From: JBIKWM01 sp044356305 | Lineage (GTDB): Bacteria; Bacteroidota; Bacteroidia; UBA10329 | DNA length: 15,125 bases | Assembly (NCBI GenBank): GCA_044356305.1 | Contig: JBIKWM010000056.1 | Location: forward strand, 1 to 15,125 | Direction: 5' to 3' | Shown here: positions 7,494 to 14,458 of the stretch, one piece after another | Numbering within the stretch: position 1 is the stretch's first letter | Layout of the letters: every line of letters begins with the position of its first letter | Program-made: the position numbers and the translations under genes | The notes under the pieces: generated by a model | What the model was told of the DNA's origin: nothing | What the model saw: only the letters and a program-made list of their open reading frames with translations | Database searches by the model: none

Positions 7494-7982
7494 TTGAAAA
7501 AGCCTAAGACACTCATCCTCATCGCCATCATTGTGCTTGGCATCATTCAGTTCATACCGTTGCCTGGCCGCGAGAATGCCCCGTTGCAAGCGGGTAACGA
7601 CATCACAGAGGTGTTGCCGATAGCTGACGGGACCAAGAAGATACTGCGCGATGCCTGTTATGACTGCCACAGCGATGAGGCACGCTACCCATGGTATGCC
7701 AGTGTGGCTCCGCTCTCTTGGTGGATCCAACATCATGTGAACGAGGGGAGAGAACATCTGAACTACTCCCGTTTCGGGGAGTTGAGCATGGCCAAACGCG
7801 ACCATAAACTGGAAGAGAGCATTGAGATGGTGAAGAAAGAGGAGATGCCTCTTGGCAGCTATGTCGCCATGCACCCCGAAGCCAACTTGAGCATGGCCCA
7901 GAGAACGGCCCTTACCGATTTTTTCAGCAGCGGAATAGCCGGGGTAGGCGTGGAGGATGAAAATGAAAGGTCAGACCACTGA
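7494..7982 (+). CDS. Membrane-anchored haem-binding domain protein (Haem_bd-type, CxxCH)
   Basis: A small c-type haem protein of 162 residues from TTG at 7494. It has an N-terminal anchor, KKPKTLILIAIIVLGIIQF, then a periplasmic domain with one haem-attachment motif CYDCH (C55, C58, H59). The following pattern YPWYASVAPLSWWIQHHVNEG, LNYSRF, EEMPLGSY and HPEANLS matches the Bacteroidota Haem_bd domain (Pfam PF14376, from memory). Its likely role is periplasmic electron transfer, but no partner is encoded nearby. The frame is open back to GTG 7389, but those 35 residues lie upstream of the promoter and do not resemble a leader, so TTG 7494 directly before the lysines and membrane anchor is chosen. 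Its stop TGA abuts the stop of the convergent phosphatase gene with no spacer. Confidence 0.85.
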   Translation: MKKPKTLILIAIIVLGIIQFIPLPGRENAPLQAGNDITEVLPIADGTKKILRDACYDCHSDEARYPWYASVAPLSWWIQHHVNEGREHLNYSRFGELSMAKRDHKLEESIEMVKKEEMPLGSYVAMHPEANLSMAQRTALTDFFSSGIAGVGVEDENERSDH

Positions 7983-9710
7983 TCAGGTCTCGATACCTAT
8001 CAGTGTGATGTCGTCCGTCTGCTCGTAGCCTTCTTTCCAGTTCACGATTGCGCGGTGCATGGCCTCGCCATTGGTGGGCATGTCGCTGTCTTTGTGTTCC
8101 AGAATGATGTCGCGTAGCCGTTGTGCCTGAAACTTCTTGTTGAGCGGCCCACCGAATTGATCCGTGTATCCATCACTGTGAAGGAAGAATCGGAGGCCGG
8201 GCAGAATCTGGCCGCGCTCGCTCTCAAATACATGGTCGGGTGGCGTGTCAGTTCCTACGCTCATGCGGCCGGTCTTGATTTCCAGCAACTCGGTACCGTT
8301 CCAGATCCACAGGGGCCGTTTTGCCCCGCAGTATTCCCATGTGCCATTGGCACGGTCAAGTAGCAGAAGGCCGGTGTCCATGCCGTCTTTGGTGTGCTCG
8401 TTGCCGCTCCGGGTCAGAATTTCCCTGATTCTGTCGCACACCCGCGACAGAATGGCGGCTGGTGCCCGCAATCCGTCCATCTCAATGGAATCGGTCAGCA
8501 ATTGGTTGCCCAGTACAGTGATCATGGCACCGGGCACCCCATGACCGGTGCAGTCGGCCACAGCCACATACAATAGGCCGTCCTTGAGGTGCGACCAGCA
8601 GAAATCACCACTTACCCTGTCCTTGGCCATCTCAATGGTGAATGCCTTTGGCATCTCAGCCTTAAGCCGCACCGAGCCAGGAATGAATGCCTTCTGCAAC
8701 CGCGAGGCGTAGTTGATGCTGTCAATGATCTCGGTGTTGATATGCTCAATGTGGGCCTTCTGCTCGCTTATCTCATTGTTCAGCCTCACCAGTTCGACAT
8801 TCTCAAGCCTGAAGATCTCTTTCTGCCGTTTGGCATCAAGCAGATCGTGGCGCACCTGTGTGGCCACCATTTGAAACTCAACCTGCCGGTCGTTCCATTT
8901 CTTCTCGTGGCCCATGCGTTCCACAAGATTCTCATAGGCACCCTTGTGGTCGTTCTGTGCCTTGCATACTTCCTCAAGATCAAAAAGGATGATGCTTATC
9001 AGGTGATGGTCGGTCCCTTCTCCCAGTGCCACATCCTTGGCCTTTTCAAGCAGTGCGCGGGCCACATCATACTCCTGCCGCATGAAATGCAACCGGGCCT
9101 TGCTCTTGATGATGGAGGCCTTGCGGATCGGGTCCGAATCCGGTGCCACTTCAATGGCCTGATCGAGCATGGTCTCGGCCTTGTCCAAATTCCCCCTTTT
9201 GCCGCTCAGGATCCCGAGGTTGGAGTAGATGATGTGCCTGAACTCCCGACCTCCGGTTGATTCTGCCGGAAGGGCCTTCAATACCTCCCGGTATGCCGCC
9301 TCCGACTCATCCATCCGGTCCATATAATTGAGCAGCGAGGCCCGGTTGAGCATGGCTTGAAAGAGGTCGTCTGGAGGAAGTTCTGAATTGCTGGCCACAG
9401 CGATGGCCCATTCGCCATGTTCCAACGACCTGGCGAGATTGCTGGCCGATGCCCTGATGGCCAATAGCCTCGATGCAGCGAGATGGGCGTCATAGAGCGG
9501 TCGGCCGCTGATTCTTGCCCCGTTCATTTCCTCAATAGCCTGGGTAAGCAGGTCAAGGGCCTCGCGATTGTTTTGAATCTGTCGGTGCAGGTCGGCCAGT
9601 TCAAGCAGCGACCGTACCTTCTCATCCAAGGGCAGACCCAATTCAATGGCATCTGTCAGGGCCGATATCCGGTCCTTGATCAATGAGAGATCTTTGTGAT
9701 GCTCCGACAT
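7983..9710 (-). CDS. TPR-coiled coil-SpoIIE (PP2C-type) serine phosphatase
   Basis: A 575-residue soluble signalling protein from ATG at 9710. Residues about 25-270 are helical pairs of the TPR type (for example the units around 158-192 and 195-230), a protein-interaction platform. Residues 275-340 form a coiled coil running into IDSINYASRLQKAFIP, the stalk helix seen before many SpoIIE/RsbU phosphatase domains. The phosphatase domain covers about 340-575, with metal-site motifs DRVSGDF (364-370), ADCTGHGVPGA (385-395), DGMDTG (442-447), SDGYTDQFGG (512-521) and TDDITL (565-570). The key aspartates D386, D513 and D567 are present, so it is probably active. Such enzymes dephosphorylate anti-sigma-antagonist-like proteins, but no partner is in the window. 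An upstream in-frame TTG (9764) was rejected: it lies within the divergent intergenic region and adds unrelated sequence. Confidence 0.92.
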   Translation of the reverse strand: MSEHHKDLSLIKDRISALTDAIELGLPLDEKVRSLLELADLHRQIQNNREALDLLTQAIEEMNGARISGRPLYDAHLAASRLLAIRASASNLARSLEHGEWAIAVASNSELPPDDLFQAMLNRASLLNYMDRMDESEAAYREVLKALPAESTGGREFRHIIYSNLGILSGKRGNLDKAETMLDQAIEVAPDSDPIRKASIIKSKARLHFMRQEYDVARALLEKAKDVALGEGTDHHLISIILFDLEEVCKAQNDHKGAYENLVERMGHEKKWNDRQVEFQMVATQVRHDLLDAKRQKEIFRLENVELVRLNNEISEQKAHIEHINTEIIDSINYASRLQKAFIPGSVRLKAEMPKAFTIEMAKDRVSGDFCWSHLKDGLLYVAVADCTGHGVPGAMITVLGNQLLTDSIEMDGLRAPAAILSRVCDRIREILTRSGNEHTKDGMDTGLLLLDRANGTWEYCGAKRPLWIWNGTELLEIKTGRMSVGTDTPPDHVFESERGQILPGLRFFLHSDGYTDQFGGPLNKKFQAQRLRDIILEHKDSDMPTNGEAMHRAIVNWKEGYEQTDDITLIGIET

Positions 9711-9737
9711 GAATATTCGATGAACGCCTGAACCTGT

Positions 9738-9746
9738 TACCTTTCG
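9738..9746 (+). promoter_or_regulatory. Candidate -7 box of the secreted S74/T9SS protein gene
   Basis: TACCTTTCG contains TAnnTTT with a displaced G. It is 33 nt before ATG 9780. No clear -33 TTG is present. Confidence 0.38.
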
Positions 9747-9779
9747 GGGCTGTAAAAGTCGCAACGAAAAACCATCGCC

Positions 9780-11855
9780 ATGAATCGCAATCTCCGCAAA
9801 TGGACCCTGACCCTGTCAGCCCTGTTCCTGTCAGCCCCGGTGGCCTTGGCCCAATGGACCACCTCCGGAACCACCATCTATTACAACGCTGGTAATGTCG
9901 GTATAGGCACGGCCGCACCAACACAGAAACTCGATGTTGACGGTTCCATCAACATCGCCACTACGGGTAAAATTAGAGTGGGCGGCAGCCTTTTTGCCGG
10001 AATTTCTGGGTCCAATACAGTTTCTGTCGGAATTGAGGCCGGAAATTCGAATACAAGTACACTCAGCACTTTTTTGGGTTACAGGGCAGGATATGTGGTT
10101 TCTTCCGGAAATTACAACACCTTCATCGGAGGACAGAGTGGAAGGGCTGTTACTACAGGACTTCAGAATGTCTTTCTAGGAAATCATTCCGGATATAATG
10201 CCGTGACATCAAACTATAATACCTACCTCGGTAGCTATTCGGGTTATGTGGCAACGTCTTCAAATAACACAATGGTGGGTAGAAGGTCTGGTTATGCTAC
10301 CACATCCGGTGGTAGTAATACTTTTATAGGTACTACAGCCGGAGATGCTAACACAACGGGATCAAGCAACACGTATGTCGGTTACAATGCCGATGGTTCT
10401 GCCACCCTTACGAATGCCACGGCCATAGGCGCCAATGCTAGTGTCACCCAGAGCAATTCGCTTATTCTGGGCAATGGAGCCAACGTAGGAATCGGGACTT
10501 CGGCCCCGACCCAGAATCTGCATGTAGTGGGTAACAGCTACATAACCGGGGCATACTACGACAGCAGCAATGATCCCGGAACATCAGGCGAGGTGCTGGT
10601 CTCAACCACCACTGGTACTGATTGGCAGAATTTCTGCGACCTTGTGGCTGCCTGCGACCCCGCAGCTATAGGTGGTTGGGGCTACGATAGCGTTTCTGCC
10701 GCGGTAGAGAGCAATGAGGCCGAGGCCGACATGCTCTTCGGGGCCAATGACGTGAATTACACCGGGGCTACCGGGGACGATACACGGATGTTCTACGAAT
10801 CCCAGACCGCCTCATTCCGTGCCGGTCAGTGCAACGATAATTCATGGAACATGGCAAACCTCGGTCAGGGATCAGCAGCTTTTGGGTACAATACACAGGC
10901 AAGAGGGTTTTTCTCCATGGCCATTGGTGAAGGTACGTCTGCACCAAGTTATGGGGCATTATCCTTAGGACGGTACAATGCGGCCATCGGTGATGTGCCT
11001 AACCAATGGAACGCGAGTGATGCCATCATGGAAATAGGGATTGGCACTGGTCCATCATCCCGTCAGAATGCCATGACAGTACTGAAGAGTGGGAATGTCG
11101 GTCTCGGCAGCACAACACCTGCCTTCAGGCTCCAGCTTTCATCCAACTCTGCTGCCAAGCCCGGTTCCACTACATGGACGGTTTCTTCTGATGCTCGGCT
11201 CAAGAAGAATATCGAACCGTACAAAGAGGGGCTCGATGTTGTGAAGAAGATTGAACCCGTGTCCTACAATTACACGGGAGAGGCCGAGATGCCCACCGAT
11301 GAACGATTTGTAGGCACATTGGCCCAAGACCTCGAGAAGGTGGCCCCTCATATGGTCAAAGACTGGCAGTACCGCGACCTCAAAGGCAACACCACCGATT
11401 ACAAGGCAGTCGATTACAATGCCATGTTGTTCATGTTCGTCAATGCAATAAAGGAGCTTGACGAGAAGAACACCAAGCTCGAGCAACGCCTCGATGCCAT
11501 GGAAAGTGAGCAGCGCGAACAGGGTCGCATCATGACCGGATTGCTCAACAGCGACCCCACCGCCAAAGCGAACAGCGGGGTACGTCAGGACCGAAAGATG
11601 TCGTTGGCCCCGAACCCGGCAGACGAACGCATCACTGTGACCCTCGAGGGCAAGGGAGTGGATGGCAGCGGGGCTGTGAACTTCGATGTCATTGACCAGA
11701 ACGGCCGTGTGGTGATGCAACTGCAGGCTACCGGTTGCGATGACATCTGCAAAGTAGATATCAACACCGGGTCGCTTCCTGTAGGGCAGTATTTCCTACT
11801 TGCCCGCGAGGGCGGTGCAGTGAGCACCACGGCCAGGTTCGCGGTCAGCCGCTGA
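9780..11855 (+). CDS. Secreted repeat protein with S74 self-cleaving chaperone domain and T9SS sorting domain
   Basis: A 691-residue exported protein. Residues 1-24 are a signal peptide ending ALAQ. NVGIGTAAPTQKLDV (39-53) and a second copy (236-250) are collagen-/tail-fibre-like leader motifs. Residues 96-213 hold seven 17-residue YadA-head-like repeats, and more of this fold follows around 365-402. Residues about 467-560 are an intramolecular chaperone auto-processing domain (Peptidase_S74): SSDARLKKNIEPY with the Ser-Lys pair S470 and K475 at the expected five-residue spacing, FVGTLAQDLEKVAPHMV, and YKAVDYNAMLFMFVNAIKEL. A coiled coil (555-582) follows. The last 85 residues are a type IX secretion C-terminal domain: LAPNPADERITV (609-620), VIDQNGRVVMQL (637-648), LPVGQYFLLA (666-675). 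The protein is predicted to trimerise and be displayed or released at the cell surface. It is divergently oriented from the phosphatase gene. Confidence 0.93.
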   Translation: MNRNLRKWTLTLSALFLSAPVALAQWTTSGTTIYYNAGNVGIGTAAPTQKLDVDGSINIATTGKIRVGGSLFAGISGSNTVSVGIEAGNSNTSTLSTFLGYRAGYVVSSGNYNTFIGGQSGRAVTTGLQNVFLGNHSGYNAVTSNYNTYLGSYSGYVATSSNNTMVGRRSGYATTSGGSNTFIGTTAGDANTTGSSNTYVGYNADGSATLTNATAIGANASVTQSNSLILGNGANVGIGTSAPTQNLHVVGNSYITGAYYDSSNDPGTSGEVLVSTTTGTDWQNFCDLVAACDPAAIGGWGYDSVSAAVESNEAEADMLFGANDVNYTGATGDDTRMFYESQTASFRAGQCNDNSWNMANLGQGSAAFGYNTQARGFFSMAIGEGTSAPSYGALSLGRYNAAIGDVPNQWNASDAIMEIGIGTGPSSRQNAMTVLKSGNVGLGSTTPAFRLQLSSNSAAKPGSTTWTVSSDARLKKNIEPYKEGLDVVKKIEPVSYNYTGEAEMPTDERFVGTLAQDLEKVAPHMVKDWQYRDLKGNTTDYKAVDYNAMLFMFVNAIKELDEKNTKLEQRLDAMESEQREQGRIMTGLLNSDPTAKANSGVRQDRKMSLAPNPADERITVTLEGKGVDGSGAVNFDVIDQNGRVVMQLQATGCDDICKVDINTGSLPVGQYFLLAREGGAVSTTARFAVSR
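10065..10418 (+). repeat. Seven-unit 51-nt (17-residue) coding repeat in the head region
   Basis: Units start at residues 96, 113, 130, 147, 163, 180 and 197, with spacing of 17 (once 16). Each follows N-T-x-[LIV]-G-x-x-[SA]-G-x-x-x-x-[ST]-[ST]-x-x. The pattern resembles the left-handed beta-roll of YadA-type heads. DNA identity between units is modest, so the repeat is old or selected at the protein level. The stretch looks more AT-rich than the 3' half of the gene. Confidence 0.8.
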
Positions 11856-11874
11856 GGCTGAGACCATTTGTCAC

Positions 11875-11930
11875 ACCCCATCAGGTACGGTCAGAGTAGT
11901 ACCGACTGTCCCTGATGGGGTCTCTTCTTT
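11875..11930 (+). terminator. Strong compound-stem terminator between convergent genes
   Basis: ACCCCATCAGG (11875-11885) pairs with CCTGATGGGGT (11911-11921), an 11-bp perfect stem. After a T-C mismatch, ACGGTC (11887-11892) pairs with GACTGT (11904-11909). The loop is 11 nt. A T-rich run CTCTTCTTT follows on the plus strand. It ends the secreted-protein transcript 20 nt after its stop and may also act on ffh, which converges from 12014. Confidence 0.75.
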
Positions 11931-12013
11931 AATGAAGTTGCTCGGTCAACTGACCGGAAGCTGTTCCTCCCACTTCCTCGCGACAATAATTCCAACGGCC
12001 CGCAGCCTCCGAC

Positions 12014-13342
12014 TCACCTCTTCGGCATGTTCCGGGTCATCTTGGCCATCAGGCTCTTGTCGGCCATCATGCGCATCATGCGCTTGCTCTCCTCAAACTG
12101 CTTCAGCAGGCGGTTCACCTCCTGCACGTTGCGGCCACTGCCATTGGCAATGCGGGTCTTGCGGCTACCGTTTATTATCTGCGGGTTGGCGCGCTCCTTG
12201 GGCGTCATGCTCGATATGATGGCCTCAATGTGCTTAAAGGCATCGTCCGGTATGTCAATGTCGCGCAGCGCCTTTCCCATCCCGGGCAGCATGCCCAGCA
12301 GGTCCTTCACGTTGCCCATCTTCTTCACCTGCTGTATCTGCGCCACAAAGTCGTTCAGGTCGAAGGTGTCCTTAACAATCTTCTTCTGCAGCCTGCGGGC
12401 CTCTTCCTCATCAAACTGCTGCTGGGCACGCTCCACCAGACTCACCACATCGCCCATGCCCAGTATGCGGTCGGCCATGCGGTCGGGGTGAAACACATCG
12501 AGCGCCTCCGGTTTCTCGCCTATGCCCACAAACTTGATGGGCTTGTTCACCATAGTGCGGATGCTCAGGGCCGCACCGCCACGGGTGTCGCCATCCAGCT
12601 TGGTCAGCACCACCCCGTCAAAGTCCAGGCGGTCGTTAAACACCTTGGCCGTGTTCACCGCATCCTGCCCTGTCATGCTGTCCACCACAAACAGCGTCTC
12701 GTTCGGCACTATGGCCCTGTGGACGCGGGCTATCTCGTCCATCATCTGCTCGTCTATGGCAAGGCGGCCGGCCGTGTCCACAATCACCACATTGTAACTG
12801 TGCTGGCGGGCGTGCGCTATGCCGTTGCGGGCTATGGCCACGGCATCGGTGTTGCCCGGTTCGCTGTACACCTCGGCACCCACCGTCTGGCCCACCACCT
12901 TCAGCTGATCTATGGCGGCCGGACGGTATATGTCGCACGCCACCAGCAGGGGCCTGCGCTGCCGTCTGCTCTTCAGGTGCAGGGCCAGCTTACCTGTAAA
13001 AGTCGTTTTGCCCGAACCCTGCAGACCGGCCACCAATATCACCGTGGGGCTGCCCGTCAGGTCGATGTCCTTGGTCGTGCCGCCCATCAGCTCGGCCAGC
13101 TCATCGCGCATCAGCTTTATCAGCAGTTGACCCGGCTTCACGCTCGTCAGTACCTCCTGCCCGAGGGCCTTCTCCTTCACCCGGTCAGTAAGGTCCTTGG
13201 CCGTCTTGTAATTCACATCGGCATCCAGCAGCGCCTTGCGCACCTCCTTGAGGGTCTCGGCCACATTGATCTCGGTGATCTTGCCTTCCCCTTTCAGGGT
13301 CTTGAATGCCCTTTCGAGCTTGTCGGACAGATTCTCAAACAT
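12014..13342 (-). CDS. ffh: Signal recognition particle GTPase Ffh (SRP54)
   Basis: Ffh binds 4.5S RNA and signal sequences of emerging membrane proteins and delivers ribosomes to FtsY. The 442-residue protein has the N domain (1-88), the G domain with P-loop GLQGSGKTT (106-114), DTAGR (189-193), TKLDGDTRGGAAL (247-259) and GIGEKPEAL (273-281), and the methionine-rich M domain (about 325-442). In the M domain GNVKDLLGMLPGMG (343-356) forms the signal-binding finger region and GSRKTRIANGSGRNVQEVN (392-410) is the SRP RNA-binding helix-turn-helix. All parts are intact. The start MFENLSDKLERAF is standard. GC content looks clearly higher than in the glycan region. The DUF423 gene ends 63 nt upstream on the same strand, so the two may share a transcript; no convincing own promoter was seen. 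Confidence 0.98.
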   Translation of the reverse strand: MFENLSDKLERAFKTLKGEGKITEINVAETLKEVRKALLDADVNYKTAKDLTDRVKEKALGQEVLTSVKPGQLLIKLMRDELAELMGGTTKDIDLTGSPTVILVAGLQGSGKTTFTGKLALHLKSRRQRRPLLVACDIYRPAAIDQLKVVGQTVGAEVYSEPGNTDAVAIARNGIAHARQHSYNVVIVDTAGRLAIDEQMMDEIARVHRAIVPNETLFVVDSMTGQDAVNTAKVFNDRLDFDGVVLTKLDGDTRGGAALSIRTMVNKPIKFVGIGEKPEALDVFHPDRMADRILGMGDVVSLVERAQQQFDEEEARRLQKKIVKDTFDLNDFVAQIQQVKKMGNVKDLLGMLPGMGKALRDIDIPDDAFKHIEAIISSMTPKERANPQIINGSRKTRIANGSGRNVQEVNRLLKQFEESKRMMRMMADKSLMAKMTRNMPKR

Positions 13343-13350
13343 TTCTTCAG

Positions 13351-13368
13351 AGCTATTAGCTGTTAGCC
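13351..13368 (-). repeat. Short dispersed repeat in the ffh leader
   Basis: The minus strand reads GGCTAACAGCTAATAGCT here. A 16/18 match, GGCTAACAGCCAACAGCT, lies on the plus strand at 14448-14465. Such simple elements are frequent between Bacteroidota genes (recalled, not checked). Confidence 0.5.
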
Positions 13369-13405
13369 TCAGGCCTTTCGCCTCAGGGCAAGGGAATGAG
13401 GACTA

Positions 13406-13792
13406 TTATTCTTTGCTATTCAGGTTGCGCGATTCAAGGGCCAATGCCAGCCACCCGGCTATCAGCAGCAGTCCGCCCAAGGGAGTCACAGGCCCGAGCA
13501 TGCTCACAGCCGCCACGCCATGCAGCGCCCTGGTGCTGAGCACGAAAATGCTGCCGCTGAACATCAGCGTGCCCGTGGCAATGAGGCGGAACGTCCATAT
13601 GAAGCGGTCGTCACGGCCGTGCAGTGCTATGGCCGCCAGCAGCAAGGTGTGAATGAACAGATAGCGCACCCCGGTCTCGTAGCTGTTAAAGGCCACATCC
13701 GTAAGGTAAGGCCTGAGCGAATGGGCCCCCACGGCACCCAGCGCCACCCCGGCAGCCCCCATCAACGACACTATCACCGACCTCCTTTTCAC
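13406..13792 (-). CDS. DUF423 family small membrane protein (YgdD-like)
   Basis: A 128-residue inner-membrane protein of unknown function with four hydrophobic segments. Recognisable family sequence is LMGAAGVALGAVGAHSL near the N-terminus, then FNSYETGVRYLFIHTLLLAAIAL, FSGSIFVLSTRAL and LGPVTPLGGLLLIAGWLAL. The frame is open to 13900, but the preceding residues are polar and pass through a terminator and a promoter. GTG at 13792 gives the usual DUF423 N-terminus (a few basic residues, then the first segment) and lies six nt after a perfect TACTTTTG box. Two further in-frame GTG codons and an ATG (13762) just inside are less likely. It is upstream of ffh on the same strand. Confidence 0.88.
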   Translation of the reverse strand: MKRRSVIVSLMGAAGVALGAVGAHSLRPYLTDVAFNSYETGVRYLFIHTLLLAAIALHGRDDRFIWTFRLIATGTLMFSGSIFVLSTRALHGVAAVSMLGPVTPLGGLLLIAGWLALALESRNLNSKE

Positions 13793-13798
13793 GGCCCG

Positions 13799-13806
13799 CA
13801 AAAGTA
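13799..13806 (-). promoter_or_regulatory. -7 box of DUF423 (and possibly ffh), leaderless arrangement
   Basis: The minus strand reads TACTTTTG followed by CGGG, an exact TAnnTTTG match. Only 6 nt separate it from GTG 13792, so the transcript would begin at or within a few nt of the start codon. No clear -33 TTG is seen. Confidence 0.55.
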
Positions 13807-13850
13807 GCCGCCCACCCGTCCCTCTTCCCTTGTCCTGAGACCACCGCCCT

Positions 13851-13884
13851 AAAAAAGAAAACCCCGACCATTCAGGCTGGGGTT
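13851..13884 (-). terminator. Rho-independent terminator, minus strand
   Basis: AACCCCGACC (13860-13869) pairs with GGCTGGGGTT (13875-13884), with one G-U and one A-C mismatch and an ATTCA loop. Read on the minus strand the hairpin is followed by TTTCTTTTTT. It closes transcripts arriving from the right just before the DUF423 promoter. It shares 19 nt with the terminator at 14511-14542. Confidence 0.65.
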
Positions 13885-13968
13885 CTCCCTTATTTATCAC
13901 CTTCCCAAAGGGCTATCACCTATCATCCAGCGCCCGACACCTCAATCGGCATCAGCCCAGCTTCCCAC

Positions 13969-14100
13969 TCAATGCTGTACCACAATCTTCAAACTCGTTT
14001 TCATTTCTGTTTGAACGACCGAAAGTACATAAACTCCCCCCTTCGCTCGCGTCTCGCGAGTGAGAATTTCTCTGCCTCTGGCATTCTGAAAAAATTCTTT
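13969..14100 (-). pseudogene. Remnant of a type IX secretion C-terminal sorting domain
   Basis: The last 43 codons of a minus-strand reading frame encode NARGREILTRETRAKGGVYV, then LSVV, and end KTSLKIVVQH before TGA at 13969. This is the pattern of the end of a T9SS sorting domain (D/N-x-x-GR-x-[IL]...GVY-x-L-x-V...K-I-V-V-Q). The sequence upstream in the frame, to 14349, has no PNP motif, no other T9SS strands, odd composition and no recognisable protein. I infer that the gene body has been lost or scrambled and only the 3' end is left. A frameshifted intact gene is unlikely given the other features upstream. Confidence 0.5.
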
Positions 14101-14171
14101 TCCAATGGCGCGCCCGCGCGAGGCTGTGCGGTGTGCTGGCGCGTAGGGTCTTTCCCTCGTCCATTCTATTC

Positions 14172-14189
14172 GGTGGGCTGTGGCCCACC
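14172..14189. repeat. GC-rich perfect hairpin in the gene-free interval
   Basis: GGTGGGC (14172-14178) and GCCCACC (14183-14189) enclose a TGTG loop. There is no T-tract on either side. The role is unknown. It lies within 13793-14584, where no intact gene was found. Confidence 0.5.
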
Positions 14190-14315
14190 CGGCAGCCCGT
14201 GTTCTCATGCCTTCCCATCGGTTCAGTTCACCAAAGGTCAACAAATATCTGAGCCACACACCATTCCCGATCACCTGATCATTCCAATACCTTCTACAAC
14301 AACGCACTCCTAGCG

Positions 14316-14408
14316 AACAGCTATCAACCATTTGTATATCCGTTCTCATCTGTAATTCGCATCAGCCCTTAACAGAGAACCCACACCACACCGGCCAGGG
14401 CCTTCCCT
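14316..14408 (+). repeat. Direct repeat unit, copy 1 (decayed terminator)
   Basis: About 93 nt, starting AACAGCTATCAACC and ending GGGCCTTCCCT. It aligns with copy 2 (14459-14550) over the full length, with the first 28 nt identical and an estimated 80-85% identity overall. Its hairpin part is eroded: only three G-C pairs remain at the base. Confidence 0.75.
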
Positions 14409-14444
14409 TTCACATTCACCCTCACTTTCACTCTCACTCTAACA
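14409..14444 (+). repeat. Degenerate hexamer repeat, (Y)TCACN x5 plus one variant
   Basis: Six consecutive hexamers read TTCACA, TTCACC, CTCACT, TTCACT, CTCACT, CTAACA. The run fills the space between the two copies of the 92-nt unit. No coding sense was found. Confidence 0.55.
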
Positions 14445-14458
14445 AATGGCTAACAGCC

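Noticed and set aside
8589..9260. Plus-strand open frame of 223 codons opposite the phosphatase
   Set aside because: Antisense to the TPR and coiled-coil part of an intact gene; no promoter and no recognisable family.
9711..9764. Extension of the phosphatase to TTG 9764
   Set aside because: The added 18 residues overlap the divergent intergenic region and the other promoter; ATG 9710 begins the recognisable helical domain.
12230..13366. Plus-strand open frame of 378 codons opposite ffh
   Set aside because: It is the antisense shadow of a perfectly conserved ffh. Its translation is rich in His, Leu and Gln without domains.
14020..14027. TACTTTCG on the minus strand as a promoter
   Set aside because: It falls inside the T9SS remnant, encoding part of its VYVLSV strand, and leads only into the DUF423 terminator with no gene downstream.
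14242..14249. GATATTTG on the minus strand as a promoter of the T9SS remnant
   Set aside because: One mismatch to the -7 box and no -33 TTG; no credible gene follows.
13901..14315. tRNA or other structured RNA in the gene-free interval
   Set aside because: No cloverleaf, CCA end or known RNA signature was seen on either strand; only isolated hairpins.
13952..14349. Minus-strand frames of 88 and 126 codons taken as whole genes
   Set aside because: Only the last 43 codons of the longer frame resemble a protein (T9SS tail). The rest is compositionally odd, and the two frames overlap.
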